Assembly (NCBI GenBank): GCA_964555065.1
Contig: CAZKRB010000080.1
Coordinates: 1-11,118, forward strand
DNA length: 11,118 nucleotides
Direction: 5' to 3'
DNA from: Syntrophus sp964555065
Lineage (GTDB): Bacteria > Desulfobacterota > Syntrophia > Syntrophales > Syntrophaceae
Both the position numbers and the translations under genes were made by a program. Shown one piece after another: positions 7,580 to 11,118 of the stretch. The notes beneath the pieces were generated by a model. That model was not told where the DNA came from and searched no databases. It was given only the letters and a program-made list of their open reading frames with translations. Each line of letters starts with the position of its first letter. Position 1 is the stretch's first letter.

Positions 7580-7862
7580 TCAGCAAATCAGGGCATGTCC
7601 CCGGCTTTATCTGTATCCGAAGTCTTCATTTCCATTGAGCGAAGAACTGCCGCAGATCCTTCGCCAGGTTCAGCCCGAGCTGGTCGCCCTGGCTCGTTTT
7701 CAATGGCCCCGAATGCTGCCTTACCTGCGGCAGCATTGCCGGCTGGTTTATTCCTGTCCCGGGGGGAGCCTGTTTTTGCGTTCGGACTTGCGGAGAGTCT
7801 CGGTGGACCGGATGGAAGCGGAGAACCTCTTCACCACCCCTAAAGAGGATACAACAGGATGA
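7576..7862 (+). pseudogene. Broken small gene or 3' remnant of a glycosyltransferase
   Basis: This interval has no intact good ORF yet carries gene junctions at both ends. The GT83 stop forms ATGA (7576-7579), but that ATG opens only 20 codons (MISKSGHVPGF...) before TGA at 7636-7638. A different frame is open through here to a TGA at 7860-7862 that again overlaps the next start as ATGA. It reads sensibly as LYLYPKSSFPLSEELPQIL and then a region containing RFQWPRMLPYLRQHCRLVYS and GGSLFLRSD. Joining the two frames needs one indel. The last part resembles, from memory, the C-terminal tail of PMT/ArnT-type transferases ('...WP-L-PYL...YRLV...G...LR'), so a decayed or internally deleted second copy is possible. 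A short intact protein from the TTG at 7635 (75 residues) cannot be excluded but lacks a ribosome site. Confidence 0.45.
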
Positions 7863-8581
7863 TTCCCTCAAAAAGCGACTCCGATATGGATCCCAGGACC
7901 TCGATTGAAAAGCCGGACTCGCATTATTTTCTGTCCATGCGCAAAGATCTTCTCTTCATTCTGGCTTTCTTCCTGGTCATCCTTTTGCTGAACCTGTCCC
8001 CCCTCAGGGAATACTGGGCGGAGCTTCTGGTTTTTATCAAGGGAATTCGCCGTTACGGGACGCTGGCGCCCTTCCTCTTCACGGCAAGTGTGGCGATCCT
8101 GGTCTCAATCGGGATTCCCCGACTCCTCCTCTGCACGCTCGGGGGAATGCTTTTCGGCTTCTACCAGGGGTTGCTTTACAGTGTGACCGGAACCATCATC
8201 GGCTATTATATCGTTTTCTCCGTGGTCAGGCGGCTGGGCAGGGCCTATATCATCCGCCGCTACCCAAAGATCGATCAGTTGACCAGGCTCCTCAAACGGG
8301 GGGGAATTCCCGGGGTCATCCTTGCCCGGCAACTTCCCATTCACGGGATGGTCATCAACCTGCTCCTTGGTCTGTCTCCGATAAGGCCGCTCGATTTCCT
8401 CGTCGGCACGGCCATCGGGCTGCTTCCGGAAGCCATCCCCTTCACCCTCATCGGCAAAGGCGTCAAGCAGGAATCCCTGGGGCAGAGCATCGCCTACATT
8501 GTGATTGCCGTAGTGATCCTCGCCGTCCTGTGGCTCGGGTTGAAGTTCTGGAGTGAAAAGAAAAAAGAAAACCGGAACTGA
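7859..8581 (+). CDS. TVP38/TMEM64 (DedA superfamily, VTT domain) membrane protein
   Basis: A 240-residue integral membrane protein. After a charged N-terminus, helices lie near 31-47, 70-88, 104-122, 163-190 and 210-229. The VTT (SNARE-associated) domain is visible as PRLLLCTLGGMLFGFYQGLLYS (87-108), then GTIIGYYIVFSVVRRLGRAYI (111-131), and the second repeat RQLPIHGMVINLLLGLSPI (157-175) ending with GLLPEAIPF (187-195). Members are thought to act in membrane lipid handling, including lipid-carrier or phospholipid flipping for DedA relatives; the substrate here is unknown. The start overlaps the upstream TGA (ATGA, 7859-7862) and has AAGAGGA (7843-7849) before it, so I prefer it over a later in-frame ATG at residue 10. 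It is the last gene of the + strand block, which hints at a role tied to polyprenyl-phosphate or LPS precursor traffic (inference). Confidence 0.83.
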   Translation: MIPSKSDSDMDPRTSIEKPDSHYFLSMRKDLLFILAFFLVILLLNLSPLREYWAELLVFIKGIRRYGTLAPFLFTASVAILVSIGIPRLLLCTLGGMLFGFYQGLLYSVTGTIIGYYIVFSVVRRLGRAYIIRRYPKIDQLTRLLKRGGIPGVILARQLPIHGMVINLLLGLSPIRPLDFLVGTAIGLLPEAIPFTLIGKGVKQESLGQSIAYIVIAVVILAVLWLGLKFWSEKKKENRN

Positions 8582-8602
8582 ATCGAGCTATTCAGGTTTT
8601 TC
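8574..8602. terminator. Bidirectional terminator between convergent genes
   Basis: CTGAAT (8578-8583) and ATTCAG (8590-8595) form a 6-base-pair stem with a 6-base loop. On the + strand the stem is followed by GTTTTT (8596-8601). On the minus strand it is followed by a T-rich stretch, because 8557-8572 is almost all A and G on the + strand. The hairpin sits where the two transcripts meet and contains the stop codons of both genes (TGA at 8579-8581 and, on the minus strand, TAG at 8590-8588). A shared intrinsic terminator is a reasonable reading, although the stem is short. Confidence 0.5.
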
Positions 8603-9523
8603 CTCCGTTGCGTTGCCTTCCCCCGGAGCGGCTCGGCGTTCCTCAGGCCGCACTTGAAAGGGTTTCGTCTTCCATCGCTGATGCACCCAGAACCACTGCT
8701 CCGGGTACTGCCGGACGATCTCCTCGATGACCCGGGTGTAATGCTGGGTATTGGCCACCACATCCCCCTCCATGTCTCCCGTATCGATGATCTCCAGTTC
8801 GGCGCCGATCTGCAGGAGATATTTCCCGTCCTCCCGGCGGGTGAGGAAGCAGGGCAGGACCGGGGCGCCCGTCCTGAGGACCAGATAGGCCAGTCCGGTG
8901 GAGGTGCAGGCCGGCCGGTTGAAAAACTCCACGAAGCAGCTTTCCTTCCGGTCCCAGTTCTGGTCGATCAGCAGCCCCAGGGTCTCTTTCCTTCCCAGAC
9001 AGCGCAGCATCTCCCGCAAGGCCCGATCCGCAGGGATCAGTCGGTTCCCTGTCGAGGTTCTCACCCAGGTCACGAGGTTTTCGATCACCGGATTATCGAA
9101 AGGCCGGTAGAGCACCGTCATGGGGTCTTCCACGAGGGGGAAAACGGTCGCCATCAATTCCCAGTTGCCGAAGTGACCGGCCAGCATGATCACCCCCTTA
9201 TTTTTCGCCTTTGCCTGGAAATAATTTTCCATCCCTCGGATTTCCATGAAGGAAGCGATCCGTCTTTCATTCAACCGGGGAATTTCGACAAATTCCGCCG
9301 CCAGGATGCCGAAGTTCCGGTAGACCCCCTTGGCAATCCGGACAATTTCGTCCATCGACTTTTCCGGAAAGGCCAGGTGGAGATTAGAGAGGGCAACCAG
9401 GCGTCGTCCCGGCACCAGGTGGTAAATGCCCAGGGCCAGGGCGGAAAACAGGAATTTCCTCACGGGCAGAGGAATGCTCTGCAGCAGGCACAAAAGAACG
9501 GCGGTTGTCAGGGATTTTTCCAT
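8588..9523 (-). CDS. lpxL: Lipid A acyltransferase, LpxL/HtrB family
   Basis: A 311-residue member of the lysophospholipid acyltransferase family that adds a secondary acyl chain to lipid A, usually from acyl-ACP, at the cytoplasmic side of the inner membrane. The N-terminal hydrophobic helix (about 5-36) is followed by SNLHLAFPEKS (46-56), a family hallmark. The catalytic H-x4-E box is AGHFGNWEL (115-123) with H117 and E122. LLIDQNWD (184-191) corresponds to the conserved 'DQ' block, and YPEQWFWVHQRWKTKP (273-288) is the typical C-terminal signature. I chose the ATG at 9523 because this matches the family's N-terminus; the frame stays open to a TTG at 9700, but that 59-codon extension looks unlike the family. 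The ribosome site before 9523 is weak (GGAA directly adjacent). Which acyl chain or position it serves (LpxL versus LpxM) cannot be read from sequence. Confidence 0.88.
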   Translation of the reverse strand: MEKSLTTAVLLCLLQSIPLPVRKFLFSALALGIYHLVPGRRLVALSNLHLAFPEKSMDEIVRIAKGVYRNFGILAAEFVEIPRLNERRIASFMEIRGMENYFQAKAKNKGVIMLAGHFGNWELMATVFPLVEDPMTVLYRPFDNPVIENLVTWVRTSTGNRLIPADRALREMLRCLGRKETLGLLIDQNWDRKESCFVEFFNRPACTSTGLAYLVLRTGAPVLPCFLTRREDGKYLLQIGAELEIIDTGDMEGDVVANTQHYTRVIEEIVRQYPEQWFWVHQRWKTKPFQVRPEERRAAPGEGNATEEKPE

Positions 9524-9783
9524 TTCCAGGATGTCCGTTTCGGAGCTGAACGGAAGGCGGAACTTCCGGTTGCAATCCAGCGTTTTCCTCGCGGTGTATC
9601 GGATATGCCATTTTTTGTCAATCAGAACCGGGGCGGCAAAAACCGCCGAGGTGCGCAGCGTTTTTCCCGTCTCCCGCGCCCGTCCCTGTCGATGAGTCAA
9701 CGGGACATGGTTTTATTTTATTGAAAAAATTCCTCCGGCTGTGCTAAGAGGGGACACGATTTTGAGCTTATTGGAGATAAAAA
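9524..9783. promoter_or_regulatory. Divergent intergenic region with AT-rich core
   Basis: These 260 bases separate the minus-strand lpxL-like gene from the + strand acyl-CoA synthetase, so they should carry both promoters. A run at 9711-9731 is almost purely A and T, in contrast to its GC-rich surroundings. On the minus strand it contains TAAAAT (9720-9715), a fair -10 candidate without a good -35. On the + strand TTGAAA (9721-9726) could be a -35, but no good -10 follows at normal spacing. The site GGAG (9773-9776) lies seven bases before the + strand ATG and is a good ribosome site. I see no RNA gene or repeat. Exact promoters are not resolved. Confidence 0.35.
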
Positions 9784-11118
9784 ATGAATTTAGGACGGAT
9801 GCTGGAGGATACCTGCCGGCGCTATCCGGACCATGTTGCCGTCGTTTTCGAAGACCGGCGGCTTACCTATGCGGCCCTGAATGCCGCGGTAAACGCTCTG
9901 GGCAATGCCCTGAAGGAACGGGGACTGGGGAGAAACGACAAAGTGGCGATCGTTCTTCCCAACGGTCCCGAGTTTGTGATCGCCTATTTCGCGGCCCTGA
10001 AGATCGGCGCCGTGGCGGTCACAATCAACACGGCCTCAACAGCCTACGAGCTTCAGTATCTCCTCAAGGACAGCGAGGCGAAGGTTCTGGTCACCACCGC
10101 CTCCGGCGCCGGCCGTTACGAATCCATGGTCCGACAGATTCCGAGTTGCCGGCACCTGATTGTCACCGACGGGAATGATAATCCCCCCCCCTCGGCGGAC
10201 GCTTTTGTTTCTTTCTGGCCGCTCATTGAAGCTTCTTCCCCGGTTCTGGAGATCCCGGACCTTACCGGAGACGACCCCGCGGTCATGATTTATACCGCCG
10301 GCCTCACGGGAAGGCCCCTGGGCGCCGTGCTGACTCACCACAACCTCGTTACGCAGTCCGCCCTGCTGGGGAATCTGTGCCACGTCAACGACACCGACAT
10401 GGGCCTGGCGGTCATTCCGTTTTTCCATACCTTCGGCGCCGTGGCCAACATGCTGGGCGCCATCCGGGTCGGGGCGGGCCTTTTCCTGATGGAGTCGTTC
10501 AATCTTGACGAAATCTTCCAGATCATCTGCCGGGAGAAGATAACCTTTATCGCCGGCGTGCCCCGCCTTTTCCTGGGGATGCTCCTCGCGGAAGAGTCGG
10601 ACCGGTACGACATCCGCTCCCTGAAATTCTGCATCACCGGCGGGGCGGCCATGCCCGCCCAATACATTCCGGAATTCAACGGGAAATTCCACACGACCCT
10701 GGTGGAGGGGTACGGATTGACCGAAGCCTCACCGGTCTGCACCCTGATGAGGCCCGACGGCCCGCAGAAACCGGGCTCCATCGGAACGGCGATCCCCGGG
10801 GTGGAAATCCGCCTGGTCACTGAGCAGGGCGCCGACGTACCCTTCGGACAGGTGGGCGAACTGATCCTGCGCGGCGATAACGTGATGAAGGGCTATTACA
10901 GGAATGAGGAGGCAACCCGGGAAGTCATCGTCGACGGCTGGCTCCATACGGGCGACCTGGCCTTCCGCGACGAAGAGGGGTTCTTTTTCCTCACCGGCAG
11001 AAAGAAGCGGATGATCATCACCAGCGGATTCAACGTCTATCCCCGGGAGGTGGAACTGGTTCTGGAAAATCATCCCGCCGTGAACGCCACCCGGGTGGTA
11101 AGCAAGCCGAATCTGCTG
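9784..11118 (+). CDS. AMP-binding acyl-CoA synthetase (ANL superfamily), 3' end missing
   Basis: Reading from the ATG at 9784, behind GGAG (9773-9776), the frame is open for 445 codons to the window edge, so the C-terminus is missing; relatives are usually about 500-550 residues. The enzyme should activate a carboxylic acid to acyl-AMP and then the CoA thioester. Visible ANL motifs are VEGYGLTEASP (307-317, YGxTE box), DGWLHTGDLAF (384-394), and GRKKRMIITSGFNVYPREVE (405-424). The C-terminal catalytic Lys motif lies beyond the edge. The phosphate loop is MIYTAGLTGRPLGAVLTHHN (168-187). The family norm is 'T-S/G-G-T/S-T-G-x-P-K-G', so Thr is replaced by Leu174 and the usual Lys by Leu179. The rest of the protein looks intact. 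Substrate chain length is not predictable. Divergent placement next to an lpxL-like gene may be coincidental. Confidence 0.88.
   Translation, partial: MNLGRMLEDTCRRYPDHVAVVFEDRRLTYAALNAAVNALGNALKERGLGRNDKVAIVLPNGPEFVIAYFAALKIGAVAVTINTASTAYELQYLLKDSEAKVLVTTASGAGRYESMVRQIPSCRHLIVTDGNDNPPPSADAFVSFWPLIEASSPVLEIPDLTGDDPAVMIYTAGLTGRPLGAVLTHHNLVTQSALLGNLCHVNDTDMGLAVIPFFHTFGAVANMLGAIRVGAGLFLMESFNLDEIFQIICREKITFIAGVPRLFLGMLLAEESDRYDIRSLKFCITGGAAMPAQYIPEFNGKFHTTLVEGYGLTEASPVCTLMRPDGPQKPGSIGTAIPGVEIRLVTEQGADVPFGQVGELILRGDNVMKGYYRNEEATREVIVDGWLHTGDLAFRDEEGFFFLTGRKKRMIITSGFNVYPREVELVLENHPAVNATRVVSKPNLL

Noticed and set aside
7595..7843. 82-codon frame starting MSPALSVSEV
   Set aside because: Ala/Gly/Pro/Ser-rich composition typical of a wrong-frame read, with no ribosome site; the frame ending at 7862 reads more like a protein.
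9524..9700. 59-codon in-frame N-terminal extension of the lpxL-like gene from a TTG at 9700
   Set aside because: The extension looks unlike LpxL proteins, has no ribosome site and overlaps the divergent promoter region; the ATG at 9523 fits family length.
8654..9724. 356-codon + strand frame across the lpxL-like gene
   Set aside because: Antisense shadow; the minus frame has the H-x4-E box and C-terminal signature of the LpxL family.

Overview
The window is a stretch of a Gram-negative chromosome devoted to cell-envelope lipopolysaccharide (LPS) assembly. A heptosyltransferase, a Kdo/heptose-kinase-like protein, an O-antigen ligase, a GT83 sugar transferase and a lipid A acyltransferase together imply an outer membrane with core oligosaccharide and O-antigen. 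Coding is dense and mostly GC-rich, with ATGA stop/start overlaps. The gene style and the AMP-dependent acyl-CoA synthetase next door would suit a deltaproteobacterium (Desulfobacterota, possibly Syntrophales-like), but that placement is a guess from general resemblance and no taxonomic marker is present.

Layout. Bases 1-8581 are a single + strand block: the 3' end of a GT4 glycosyltransferase (1-297); a 137-base gap with two hairpins and a competing pairing; an uncharacterised possible glycosyltransferase (435-1226); a GT9 heptosyltransferase of WaaQ type (1243-2331); a small P-loop NTPase/kinase-like protein (2375-2944); a CgeB-like glycosyltransferase (2941-3951); an LPS-kinase-like protein (3956-4780); a WaaL-type O-antigen ligase that is clearly more AT-rich than its neighbours (4821-6089); a GT83/ArnT-like membrane glycosyltransferase (6086-7579); what looks like a broken small gene (7576-7862); and a TVP38/DedA-superfamily membrane protein (7859-8581). 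A hairpin with T-runs on both strands separates this block from a convergent lpxL-like acyltransferase (9523-8588, minus). A 260-base AT-rich divergent region then leads to an AMP-binding acyl-CoA synthetase (9784 to the right edge, incomplete).

How it fits together (inference). The soluble GT4, GT9, CgeB-like and 263-residue proteins would build the inner/outer core on the cytoplasmic face. The two kinase-like proteins could phosphorylate core sugars. The GT83 protein would add a sugar from a polyprenyl-phosphate donor on the periplasmic face, and the ligase would attach the O-antigen. The lpxL-like enzyme finishes lipid A acylation. The points most worth a second look are the two kinase-like genes flanking the CgeB-like gene, the unassigned 263-residue protein, the AT-rich ligase, the frameshifted gene at 7576-7862, the competing hairpins near 335-413, and the altered ATP-loop of the acyl-CoA synthetase.
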